Shown piece after piece: positions 24,801 to 35,339 of a DNA stretch of 64,000 nucleotides (positions are counted from its first letter, which is position 1; every line of letters begins with the position of its first letter). Under the pieces are notes generated by a model. The model was not told the origin of the DNA and did not search any database. It saw only the letters and a list, made by a program, of their open reading frames with translations. The stretch is from Nissolia schottii (lineage: Eukaryota; Streptophyta; Magnoliopsida; Fabales; Fabaceae). The DNA is taken from contig QANU01025286.1 in NCBI GenBank assembly GCA_003254905.1, forward strand, positions 1 through 64,000, given 5' to 3'. A program made the position numbers and the translations under genes.

Positions 24801-27800
24801 AATGTTTTGTTTCGTGAAAGAGAGATAGTAAGAACAAAAGATGTGTCCCCTTTTGGTTTTGGCTTCTGTTTTTCAATTTTTTTTAATATATTTTAAATTT
24901 TGTGTGTCGGTTCTCTATTTTTTCTTTTTGAATGTTGTACTGTCTCTATTTTATTTTTTAATGTTGTGTTTGTGCTACACCATTGCTATTTCGTTTTGTT
25001 TAAGAATGCTCTATTTGTAATAGAAAAGCAAGAGCACAATAGTGTCTTGTCCATTATTCTTGTTCTGATTTTTTGTTTGTTTGTTTGTTTNAAATCAATT
25101 ACATTGTGGAGGCATAAATAGGAAAGATTAGGGAGGCTATACACTAATCAATCCCAGAAGATTAGGAGAAATATCCTCCTCATAATGAGCTAGGAGCTAA
25201 ATTAGGAAAGGCTATATATCAGATCCTAAAACTAATAAGGAAATAATTAGTAATTAGCTGTACAGATTTTGAGGCAAATAATCCTCATTAATTACAGAAA
25301 TCAGAATCTAATTTCCTAAAATAGGACCCAATTATCAACAGTATGTATGGCAATGCTTGCTTTATAATTTGGTAAGAGGATTTTTGTTGAGCCAAATGTT
25401 GAAAACGGTAAATATGGTAGGGGTCTAACACCTCCAACTTATGAGGTGAGAGTTTCTTACTTGAACAAAGCAGTGGATAGTGTCAAATTTTTTTTTGGAG
25501 AAATATAAGTGTGATTGGTAGTATTGAGGTTGTACTTTAACGTGTGATGGTTGGACGAATGACAAAGGTAGGTTATTCACTTATTTTTTGGTTATTAGTT
25601 CATGTGGATCTATTTTCCTTAAATTGGTTGACACTAGTTGATATGATTCCCATCCGGCCGTTTGTGTTAACTTGATTAGAAGCCCTAACAGATTTGCTGT
25701 AGAACCGCCTTACTAGATCTGGTTGGTGTTTGATTTGGTGTGTTTGGGATTTTTCTATGTTTTTTGTAAGAAGGATATAGACGCCACACTAAAGATAAGG
25801 TGAGAATGCGAGTTGTAAGTCTTGGTTGATCGCCACAAGTTGCCTTGATAAGATCAGATTTAGTTATTTACCCAAGAACAAAAGGAAAGCTCTTATAATG
25901 GGAGAAAAACTCAAAATTCATTCATAAATTTTATTAGAAGTTTTACATTGAGTCCCTTTTTATAGGCTTAATGGGCTGCACCAAGATAATGGATTTTCTA
26001 AACTTTTCACTAAGTATTTAATACTGCTCTAGCATTGACATTAGCACTAAGACTCCACTATCTAACACAACTGCCTAGGAACTCTAAAGACACTTAAAAC
26101 TAACTTAAAGATTAAAGTCATCTGAAACTCATCACCAAAATAATACCACGAAAATTACATTAAAAAGACCAAGTTCAACTAATTAAAACTAATTTATTCT
26201 AGTCTAATCTGTTTGCAACTTGATCTCTTGAATTGGGCTTCATCTTGGATCTTCATGTGATTTCTTTATTTTGGACTCGACTATTCTTTAAACTGAATAA
26301 GAGTGATCCATTTTGGGAGCCCATGTAATGTCTAATTTTTGCCCCCCTGTGCACATATCATTCTCTCTCTCTTTAAAAAAGATTCGTCGTCGAATCCTCC
26401 TAAAATGAATCCAAACCCAATCACCAAGTTCAAAAACCACTTGCTTTCACCATTCATTCAATTTTTGGGCTGTCAAATTGCTTCTCTTCTTAAACATTTT
26501 GTATTACTTTAGGCTTCTCAACTTTTCTTTCACCATCACTAATAGAAAATGAAGTCCTTGATACCTCATCTAGGAACACATCTTTAGATTCATACAAACA
26601 AGAAACTAAACCACTAGGAAAATTTGGCATAAGTTTATATTTAGATGGTGAAACCTTCTCAAACTGAATCACAACCAAAGCTCTCTTTCCTACAAAATCA
26701 CTCTTGAATTCATCTTCTCCGTACATACATAATTTTCTCTCAACTTTTTCACTTTCATCATTTTTCACTTTCTTTTGTTTCTTTTCACACTTCCCACTTT
26801 TTACAATTCCCACTTTATTTTCATTCTCCATTGAGCCGCCTTCTTGTTTCTTTTCTCTCACGGTCTCTTCTCTCTTATTTTTCTTATACCTCACTTCCCA
26901 ATTTTTCAAGAGGTGATTGTTGAATTTTCATTGATTCAACCTCTTTAGGTTGAATTGCAATTGGTTGCTTCTTCTTCAGCTAGTTCCTCCATGGAATGGA
27001 ATTGGGACTTAAAGAATTTCTTGTATTCTTCCTCTTCATTATCCTCTTCACCATTTCATTGAGTTCTTCAAATTTTGGATTGATAAGCCTTTTTAGATGG
27101 TCAGTCAATGCTTGCATTTGAACAATGAATAAGTCTCTTCCTTGTGGTGAATTTTCTTCTCCTAACATGTTAAACAAATTCCAAGAAAAACTGAGCTTTG
27201 AATACCAAATGATATGATTCACGTTCGGTCGCTTTTGTTAACTTGATTAGAAGCCCAAATAGATTTGCCGTAGGATTGCCTTACTAGATCTGGTTGGTGT
27301 TTGATTTGTTGTGTTTGGGATTTTTTTGTGTTTTTTGTAAGAAGGATATAGATGCCACACTCAAGATAAAGGTGAGAAGGTGAGTGATAAGTCTTGATTG
27401 ATCGCCACAAGTTGCCTTGATAAGATCAGATTGAGTTTTTTACCTAAGAACAAAAGGGAAGCTCTCACAATGGGAGAAAAACTCAAATTTCATTCATAAT
27501 CTGATTAGAAGTTTTACGTTGAGTCCCTTTTTATAAACTTAGTGGGCTGCACTAATATAATAGATTTTCTAAACTTTCCACCAAGTATTTAATGCCCCAC
27601 TAGCGTTGAAACTAGCACTAAGACTTCACTGTCTAACATAACTACCCAAGAACACTAAAGACACTTAAAATTAACTCAAGAAAGACTAAAAGTCATTTGA
27701 AACTCATCACCAAAATAAAACCACGAAAATTACATTAAAAAGACCAATTTCAACTTATTAAAACTAATTTATTCTAGTCCAATCTGTTTGCAACTTGATC

Positions 27801-30800
27801 TCTTGAATTGGGCTCCATCTAGGATCTTCATGTGATTTCTTCATTTCAGACTCGGCTATTCTTTAAGCTGAATAAGAGTGATCCAGTTTGGGAGCCCATG
27901 TAATGTCCAATTTTTGCCCCCTATGCACATATCACTAGTGATGTGATTAGGGATTCCATTTTTTATTTTGAATTGTTGGACATGATAGAAGAATTTGGAG
28001 ACGACAATGTAGTGCAAGTGTTGATAGACTGGACATCTAATCTTGTGGCATCATGGAAAATGTTAGAGAAAAAGAAAAAGAAATTATTTTGGTCTCCCTG
28101 TGCATCTCATTGCCTTTAGTTAGCCTTTGAGGATATCAGAAAGTTTAGATGTTCAATACAATTGGATATGCAAAGAGAATCACAACCTTCATGTTCATGT
28201 GTCCTTAACTTGTGTAGATAGTTTTCAAAAGAAAGAGAATTAGCTAGATCAGTCATGACAAGGTTTGCAACTGCTCTTCTCACTTTAAATTGCATTATGC
28301 AACAAACCAATGCTCTCTAATCTAGGTTTACTTCAGAAGAATGGGTTGATAGTCCTTATACGAGTAGAGTTGAGGTTATGGAAGGGATGAAACTAGTTTT
28401 GGGTAATGCTAAATTTTGATGATCTATCCAATATTGCCTAAAGTGAGTGACTCCCCTTGTCAAAGTGGTAAGGCTTATAGATGGTGATTCAAAATCGGCT
28501 ATGCCATATATTTATGAAGCAGTGGATGGAGTAAAATAGCAAAGTACTGAAAACTTTCAAAAGCAAGAATCAAGATATAAAGAGGTGTGAGAGATTATTG
28601 ATGTCCAATTGTATTTACAATTGCATAGGCCCCTCCATACAACTTCCTATTATCTCAATCTTAAAAGTGATGTCATCCTCAGTCTTTAAGTTTTATACAC
28701 TTATATTATTTATTTAAATTTTAAAGTTGTAACATTCCTTGATTAATTAGGTTCCATTATGACAATAGCTTCAATCTAGACAACGATGTATTCAGAGAGT
28801 GGTTTTGGACAGAAGTATAAGATTTTCAATTGATTAACAACTTGAAAAATTCAAGACAAGAAGGGGGCTGTTTGGAATGAGCATAGACATAGACACTAGG
28901 GACAAGAAGCAACCCAGTAACATTTTACATGATATTGAAGAATTTTAACTATTAATCACAAACATAGTTTGCTAACTAGATTTTATACCTTCGTTTAATA
29001 ACTCTCTGGCGTGAAATTATGGAGGATAGGATAGAGATACATAAGGTTGTCATGAGAGTTTTGAGTCTTACATGTAGTGGTATTAGATATGAAAACAATT
29101 GATGCACATTTGACCAAGTGCATACTAATAGAAGAAACCAATGGAAGCAATCAAGATTAAATGCAATTGTGGTTTTGAAGTATAATCTCTAGCAAGTGCA
29201 TAAGCTATTGATACTTCACAAACACAAAGTGCATTTAATCTTTGTTGCTCCAAGCAGGTTCTCCTCTTAGTATGCACTTGGTCAAATGTGCTCCAAATTC
29301 TTTTATATCTAGTAGCATTACATGTGAGACTAAACTTTCACAACAACCTTTTGTAACTCTTTACCCTATCTTCCATAATTTTTCCGCCAAAAAGCTATTA
29401 AAAAAAATATAAAATCTAGTTAGTAAATTATGTTTATAATTTATAGTTAAAATTCTAGAAAATAATGTATAGCGTTAACGTGTTGCTTCTTGTCCCCAGT
29501 GGCTATGCCCATGTTCATTCCAAATCCAAACAGACCCCGCTTTTTGTCTTGAAATTTTCAAGTTGTTGATCAATGGTTTCATATGAAACAAATTCATACA
29601 TCGTTGTTTGAATTGAAGTTGTTATAATGGAACCTAATTAATCAAAGAATAAGAATACAACTTTAAAATTTATGTGTGTAAAACTTAAAGATTGAAGATG
29701 ACATCACTTATTTAGGATTGAGATAATAGACAACTGCATGGCGATGGAGGGGCCCATGCAGTTGTAAGTTCCAACAAATTGAAAGTTTTAATCAATTTGC
29801 ACTTTGTCTCTATCCATTACTTCATAAATATATGGCATGATTGATTTTGAATCACCATTTATAAGCCTTAATACTTTGATAGGTGGAATCACACATGTTA
29901 CGCAATATTGGATTGATTTCCAGGATCTAATATCACTCAAACCTAAGTTCATCACTTCCTCAGCCTCACATTTGTTAGTATAAGGACTATTAACCATTCT
30001 TCCGGAGCAAACATAGATTGGAGAGCATTCTTTTGTTGGAGAATGCAATTAAAAGTGCGAAAAGCAATTGGAAACCTTGTCACAACTTGTCTAGCTAATT
30101 TCTTTCCTTTTGAAACTTTCTATACAAGTTAACGACCCACGTATGCTTATATAGAACACCCAAAGCTTTCCAACATCTTCAAGGACTAAATCAAGGCAGT
30201 GAGCTGCACAAGGGGGGCCAAAATAATATTTTTCTCGATTCCTCTAATATTTTCACTGTTGCCACAAGATTAGAAGTCCTATTTGTCACGACTTGCACTA
30301 CATTATCGTCTCCAAAGATTAGAAGTCTTGGTTGTCGCAACTTACACTACATTATCGTCTCCAATTTCTTCTATCATATTGTCAAATCACTCGAAACATT
30401 TTTCTGGCATCCTTTATCACATATCACATTATTAGGGTCAACAATTTTTAGAAAATAGGCCCCCACTTGGAATGTTATCGATAAACTTAATAGGCGACCT
30501 ACCTTTGCTACTCGTCCTACTATCACACATTAAGGCAACGTTTGTTTAGAGGGACAGGACATAGGNCTGCATGAATTGTATCAACACGATACAGCTCGTG
30601 GTTCCAGCAATTCTTTGCCAAATCACATGATTTGCTACTGATTCTTGGTCGATTTGAATACATCGTGCGATCTGCATCACTGGACCGAAGTTCAGCATCG
30701 TATCGCAGTACATGCGATACTAAATACAATGATTAAAATAATTGTCTTTCTTTTAAAAAAAACATGATTTCTCATTCCCTAATTCTCTTACTATTAGTTG

Positions 30801-33573
30801 CTAACCTTTGACTCGTTGAACTTATATCTTGTCCAAAACAGGGAATGAGCTACGGTGTTGTTCAACAAAGGTTTTAATGAATTCGAAGGTGACACCCGTA
30901 CAAATTTAATGTCTGTTTCTTTTGGTTAGCACTTCCTGTTTCATGAATATTTTGATATCTATTTTACCTGTTTATGCGTTGTGTATTTTGTCAGATTGAT
31001 GCACCTCACGAGTTTACCTGGATGCACATACATCAGACTTGGTTAGATGGCTCAGGAGGAAAGGATGAAATGACTTGGTTCATCTAGATTGCTCAATTAA
31101 TTACTTCTGATAAAAAACAAGCCTAAAAGGTGCCAATTTGTTTAGCTGAAGCACTCAAACCTTACAGGTGACTAAGGTGCAGGGTGCCTTGAGGCATGCC
31201 CCCCCCCCTGAAGTTGACAGCTTTTTACCTTTTATTTTGCATACGTGAAAGAAAGAGTTGCTTTCAACAGGTTGATTGGCCAAAAACACATCCACGTACC
31301 ATTTGATGGCAGTTGTCAGCTTAATAAAGAAGAGAAAATCTCTTGGCCTGTTGTAAGTTGTTACTGAGTAGTGAATGTATACCTGCTGTGCGAATGGAAC
31401 TGGAAGAATATATCCAGGAAACAATAGTAGCATTCAATAAAGTTGAAATGGCGGAGGTCTAAATTCTAGACCACAGCTTCAAGAATCTCTTCCTGAATGA
31501 AAAGTTCTCACAATTTTCTATTTGGAAAGATGTGCTTAGCATTTAAAAANGGAGTGATGGAGTATGTTAAGTCTCACATTGCTTAGAGATATGACTTAGC
31601 TTTTATAAGTGCAAGGCAACCCTCTCCCCTTAAGGTAATTTGTGGAGATGAGTTAAACCCACTCAATTTTTATTTGTTTCAAACCCCTACTATATTCACC
31701 AACAGTCAACATTTTCCTAAACGAGTGACTTCTTAGTTCTTACCAAATTAAGAGCATTGCCACATATGCAATGGCAAATATCTTGAATAGCCACTTTCCA
31801 ATCTTTCAATATTTGGTTCATTGTGACTTGTTTAACAACTTTGTTCATTGATAATAAATAAGTCGATTGTTCTCTTTTTTTCATTGGCATCTCCCTCTTG
31901 ACTTCCAACTTCCTGAAAACATTTACCATTGCTTGCATCTATGTTTTTTTTAATCTTTATTTCTGATAACTTCACAAATATTTCCTTAACATCATATAGA
32001 GCACTAGTACAAACAAATTTTCCTTTGTTTCATGAAGATGATGTTTCATTCTTGTGAAAAGTCTATGTTGAGGAACACTCACAATGACTCCAAGTAATAT
32101 TAGCTTCCTTCTTTTTTATTTAACCCATTTATACAAAACACACAACACAACAAAATGGACAAGTAAAAAATAATCAATAAAACAATTAGACAATAGACAA
32201 GACATTGTTGTGTTCTTGCTTTTCAATGACAAAGTAGAGCATTATTAAACAAAACATAATAGTAACAGTGTAGCATAGTGTAAGAGAGGTTATTCCTCGG
32301 GGAGGGCTAGAAGTGTACAGACGAAAGAAATACAAGGCCAACAAGGGTACTATAGAACTAATGAGAATAATCACATGGAAAATGTTGTGGGAGCACTGCA
32401 GCTCTACAAACTTGGGAGAGAATAGAGTGAGGTAGGCAATTAATGGGAATGGACTTGGAGAGATCTGAGCCTCTCTAATGCTCAGGACTATCATCTTTAT
32501 CATGTATTCTGGCAATGCTTAGTCTGATCTTCATCTAAATCTGTTCTATTTAAATCACTATCCAATTACTGGTTCTTCTGTTGTTTGATCTATGGCTTGG
32601 TACCTTGCACAGACGAAACACTAAAAAAATGAAAAATAATAGAGCACACGTGCACATGGTATTAAAAAAAGAGAAACGGAAGACATCCAAAAAGGAAGAC
32701 ATATGTTCTTACTAGCAATCTATGACAAAACAGAGCATTTGAAAAGAGAATAACCAAACAAAACAAAACATTAGAAAAATATAGTACTAGTCAGAGACGA
32801 AGAATATGTGTTGTTGTTGAGAGAGGGACCACAAGAAATCTGTAGAGCTGCATCAGTTTCTTGGGTTTTGGGGTGGAGAAGACAAGATGGAGAGAATAAG
32901 TTTTTTTATTTGTGTTAATATAATAGAGTGAAGGGTGGGAATGGGGCAGTCGGTATGTTTTGTTTGAAAAAAAAGGCAAAAAAGTATAAAAATTAGGGTT
33001 ATTTTTGAACTGGTCTGCACGACTCAACCTATACGGTAGTGTGACCCAGCCGCTGCATGAATTGCATCAACACGATACAGCTCGTGGTTCCAGCAATTCT
33101 TTGCCAAATCACATGATTTGCTACTGATTCTTGGTCGATTTGAATACATCGTGCGATCTGCATCACTGGACCGAAGTTCAGCATCGTATCGCAGTACATG
33201 CGATACTAAATACAATGATTAAAATAATTGTCTTTCTTTTAAAAAAAAAATGATTTCTCATTCCCTAATTCTCTTACTATTAGTTGCTAACCTTTGACTC
33301 GTTGAACTTATATCTTGTCCAAAACAGGGAATGAGCTACGGTGTTGTTCAACAAAGGTTTTAATGAATTCGAAGGTGACACCCGTACAAATTTAATGTCT
33401 GTTTCTTTTGGTTAGCACTTCCTGTTTCATGAATATTTTGATATCTATTTTACCTGTTTATGCGTTGTGTATTTTGTCAGATTGATGCACCTCACGAGTT
33501 TACCTGGATGCACATACATCAGACTTGGTTAGATGGCTCAGGAGGAAAGGATGAAATGACTTGGTTCATCTAG
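21859..33573 (+). CDS. SPP: Sucrose-6-phosphate phosphatase (8 coding exons)
   Basis: Removes phosphate from sucrose-6-phosphate, the last step of cytosolic sucrose synthesis after sucrose-phosphate synthase. Exons: 21859-21918, 21999-22298, 22489-22590, 22783-22977, 23078-23365, 23889-24075, 33328-33374, 33481-33573. All introns are GT-AG, phases agree, and the total is 423 codons, normal for plant SPPs. The start ATG opens MDRLNGS, as in relatives. HAD phosphatase motifs: DLDFTM (nucleophile Asp15, acid/base Asp17), FSTGRSP, and GDSGND (201-206). The C-terminal SPP domain (about 260-423) includes [28 protein letters not shown] and [13 protein letters not shown]. Intron 6 (24076-33327) is swollen by inverted hAT elements. 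Exons 7 and 8 also exist at 30842-30888 and 30995-31087, so either copy could complete the protein. AATAAA lies at 33922-33927. I saw no stop or frameshift, so the gene appears intact. Confidence 0.93.
25091..25091. other. Assembly gap character
   Basis: A single N follows a (TTTG)n run and lies inside the left hAT arm. The sequence after it, 25092-25345, has no match in the right arm and may come from a different insertion or an imperfect join. Confidence 0.8.
25639..27934 (-). mobile_element. Complete non-autonomous LTR retrotransposon, minus strand
   Basis: The LTRs are 25639-26360 (722 bp) and 27210-27934 (725 bp). On the plus strand each begins TGATATGATTC and ends TGCACATATCA. Perfect 5-bp duplication CTAGT lies at 25634-25638 and 27935-27939. 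Next to the right LTR, the minus strand reads TTTGGTATTCAAAGCTCAG, a primer-binding-site-like sequence (initiator Met tRNA type). Next to the left LTR it reads AAAGAGAGAGAGAA, a polypurine tract. Transcription is therefore on the minus strand. The internal region is only about 850 bp, with gag-like ORFs of 80 and 139 codons. It sits inside the hAT left arm, so it is younger than that arm. Confidence 0.9.
26490..26909 (-). CDS. Lys/Glu-rich ORF of the 2.3-kb LTR element
   Basis: 139 codons, starting [12 protein letters not shown]. The first half is very basic and acidic ([13 protein letters not shown]); the second half contains [19 protein letters not shown] and VFLDE. This resembles linker sequence of Ty3/gypsy polyproteins between gag and reverse transcriptase, with the enzymatic domains deleted. 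Another ORF at 27222-26980 (80 codons, [15 protein letters not shown]) is the likely gag N-terminal remnant. No catalytic motif remains, so the element would depend on enzymes from elsewhere. Confidence 0.4.
   Translation of the reverse strand: MKNWEVRYKKNKREETVREKKQEGGSMENENKVGIVKSGKCEKKQKKVKNDESEKVERKLCMYGEDEFKSDFVGKRALVVIQFEKVSPSKYKLMPNFPSGLVSCLYESKDVFLDEVSRTSFSISDGERKVEKPKVIQNV
30566..31550 (+). repeat. 983-bp near-identical copy of 33053-34035 between two Ns
   Basis: The block between the N at 30566 and the N at 31550 matches 33053-34035 at a constant offset of 2486. I see only a few substitutions (for example GAATTGTATC against GAATTGCATC). It contains the right end of the hAT pair (to 30722), SPP exons 7 and 8, and 3' UTR. 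Because both edges are exactly N characters, this looks like a contig (allele or duplicate assembly) slotted into a scaffold gap rather than a genomic duplication. Confidence 0.75.
30842..31087 (+). pseudogene. Second copy of SPP exons 7 and 8
   Basis: Exon 7 copy 30842-30888 (AG acceptor at 30840-30841, GT donor at 30889) and exon 8 copy 30995-31087 with stop TAG are intact and in phase with exon 6. If real, splicing to this copy would give the same protein with a shorter intron 6. It lies in the N-bounded block, so an assembly duplicate is more likely. Confidence 0.7.
31566..31690 (+). repeat. TGTTAAGTCTCACAT repeat, third copy
   Basis: TGTTAAGTCTCACATTGC, then TTAGAGATATGACTTAGC, TTTTATAA and GGCAACCCTCTCC, as in the copies at 18876 and 19089. 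It begins just after the N at 31550 inside the hAT right arm. Confidence 0.5.
32279..32609 (+). mobile_element. Solo LTR related to the 20858-21237 LTR
   Basis: Opens TGTAAGAGAGG and ends GGTACCTTGCA. It shares GAGATCTGAGCCTCTCTA.TGCTCAG, GGCAATGCTTAGTCT and GGCTTGGTACCTTGCA with the 3' LTR at 20858-21237. Flanking 5-mers (CATAG/CAGAC) are only partly alike. It interrupts the alignment of the right hAT arm to the left arm, so it inserted afterwards. Confidence 0.6.
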
Positions 33574-34035
33574 ATTGCTCAATTAATTACTTCTGATAAA
33601 AAACAAGCCTAAAAGGTGCCAATTTGTTTAGCTGAAGCACTCAAACCTTACAGGTGACTAAGGTGCAGGGTGCCTTGAGGCATGCCCCCCCCCCTGAAGT
33701 TGACAGCTTTTTACCTTTTATTTTGCATACGTGAAAGAAAGAGTTGCTTTCAACAGGTTGATTGGCCAAAAACACATCCACGTACCATTTGATGGCAGTT
33801 GTCAGCTTAATAAAGAAGAGAAAATCTCTTGGCCTGTTGTAAGTTGTTACTGAGTAGTGAATGTATACCTGCTGTGCGAATGGAACTGGAAGAATATATC
33901 CAGGAAACAATAGTAGCATTCAATAAAGTTGAAATGGCGGAGGTCTAAATTCTAGACCACAGCTTCAAGAATCTCTTCCTGAATGAAAAGTTCTCACAAT
34001 TTTCTATTTGGAAAGATGTGCTTAGCATTTAAAAA

Positions 34036-35335
34036 ATTTGAATTTTACGGTGAATTGGCTCTTAAAATGCACGGGTTGCTATTATTTATACATGATGATT
34101 TTTTGTGGCATTACGTTAGTGAAGCAAGATAATTTAATAGAAAACGATAGAATGAATATCTTAATTTTCATTATAGAAAAAGGGGGTAAATAATGTTGAC
34201 AACCCCCTAAACTTCAATTCAGTTGTACGTAGGTATCTCAAAATTCTAAATCTTTCTATTTAATTCTTAAATTTTTATTCATTTGTAATTAGCCACGACA
34301 AACTATTAACTTTTTCAATTAAATCTTTGAAATATAGTAATTTTTATAGTTCAATCTTATGTGAAATTATATTTAGTAATCTTATGTGAAATTATATTTA
34401 GTCTGTTATGACAAAAAAATACGTTAAGGACGGTAAAGTAAATTCATCCCAAGGCGAGTAGAAATGAACTAAATGGGTTCACAAGAAAAAGAATATGGTC
34501 GAGTGCATCAATTGATTCTGAGCAAAAGGTTCGATCAACTTGATGTTTGTCCTCAAATAAGGAAACAAATGATTTTGACCATAACCATGAATGTATCAAA
34601 TATACCTTAGTAACAATAAGGGGGAGACGAACAAGAGAAAGGAATAAAAACAAGATGAAACTACCAAATTAGTCTTGGTCAATGGGTAAAATTAACCCAA
34701 AACATATCTTGAAGAATTCTTACATCCCGTGAAAAGTTCAATCTTTAAGAAAATAGGGGTACATAGTGAAGAATTCAAACCTCGTTAGGTGATCACCACC
34801 GAGAGAGGGACGAGAGCATCAACAATGTGCGATGGTTATTAGAGAACGTGCTCAACTTTAGAAATCAAATAACTACCCACGACGTGGAATACAAGGGAAG
34901 TGGGAAAGTGGGGTTCTGAAGAGCAAACTTCAAACCGTCAAGGAAGACTCGTGGCAAGTATGCAAAGGGTCACCACATGTTATAAATAAGGACACCCAAC
35001 ACCGAATGAAGGGTCACTTAGGAAAACTCGAGTCTCTATACATCTCAGTGATCAAAGAGCAGTGAGGGATTTTAAGTAAAATTCTCATTCGTTTCACATT
35101 TTCTTCAATTTCTTTTCTGTTGTTTATTTTGTCTCTTTGTAATGTTCTCTCAATTTAGCATCTTGTTGTTGATACTTTGTGTTACCATTATCTCGGTTGT
35201 ACTAAATACTTATTTATCAAAATCAACAAATCATTCTTGAACCTACATTTTTTACTAAAATGATCCACATTATTCAACCACACACATCTATTTGATTTAC
35301 GTGGTGAGGGGTTCATCAAATCAGAATCCACGTAA
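34036..35335. other. 3' flank of SPP and unassigned sequence
   Basis: AT-rich, with no gene seen. About 34090-34290 (GTGGCATTACGTTAGTGAAG onward) is repeated at 39870-40056 next to the N at 39863. From about 35030 the sequence may be the LTR preceding the gypsy remnant: TTGGCATGCCCAGTAGAACC at about 35340 looks like a primer binding site. Confidence 0.35.
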
Positions 35336-35339
35336 AACA

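Larger units (their letters stand above)
25370..29195 (+). pseudogene. hAT transposase remnant, left arm (plus strand)
   Basis: Pieces of an Ac-like hAT transposase of the DUF659 type. About 25370-25638 corresponds to the region before and including [13 protein letters not shown] residues ([12 protein letters not shown] is readable with a frameshift near 25530). 27935-28120 contains [14 protein letters not shown] and [11 protein letters not shown]. 28240-28560 contains [16 protein letters not shown] and [21 protein letters not shown] across frames. 29010-29195 is the dimerisation region ([26 protein letters not shown]). An LTR retrotransposon interrupts it at 25639-27934. Several stops are present and it cannot encode transposase. 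Confidence 0.8.
29205..32260 (-). pseudogene. hAT transposase remnant, right arm (minus strand)
   Basis: Minus-strand counterpart of the left arm. 31938-31700 encodes an N-terminal part ([25 protein letters not shown]). 30550-30380 carries the region leading to [11 protein letters not shown]. 30048-29788 reads [26 protein letters not shown], nearly the same as the left arm. 29370-29215 is the dimerisation region (VLSLTC, CTFDQ-like). The assembly-suspect block 30567-31549, a TRIM-like piece near 31566 and a solo LTR at 32279-32609 interrupt it. Non-coding today. Confidence 0.75.
24308..33208. mobile_element. Inverted pair of truncated hAT transposons in SPP intron 6
   Basis: The left end TTAGTATCACATGTA (24307-24321) and the reverse complement of the right end (TTTAGTATCGCATGTA, ending about 33208) are terminal inverted repeats. 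Homology continues far inward on both sides: the subterminal GTATCG-rich zone, then TCCATCTT..TTCTCCA, TGCAGC, GTTTTGTTTAAGAATGCTC and so on. Transposase remnants on the left arm read plus and on the right arm read minus. They meet at about 29185-29215 around a roughly 28-nt spacer (GAAGTAT ... ATACTTC). Both copies lack their 3' terminal repeat and stop at nearly the same codon of the dimerisation domain. Arms differ by perhaps 20 percent. Nested inside: an LTR retrotransposon, a solo LTR, a TRIM-like piece and an assembly-suspect block. No target duplication found. Confidence 0.75.

Noticed and set aside
31155..31433. 92-codon minus ORF found identically at 33919-33641
   Set aside because: It overlaps the SPP 3' UTR in the antisense direction, and its duplication simply follows the N-bounded duplicate block.
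24308..33208. SPP as a pseudogene broken by the transposons
   Set aside because: All eight exons join in phase with GT-AG borders to a normal-length protein; the insertions are confined to intron 6.
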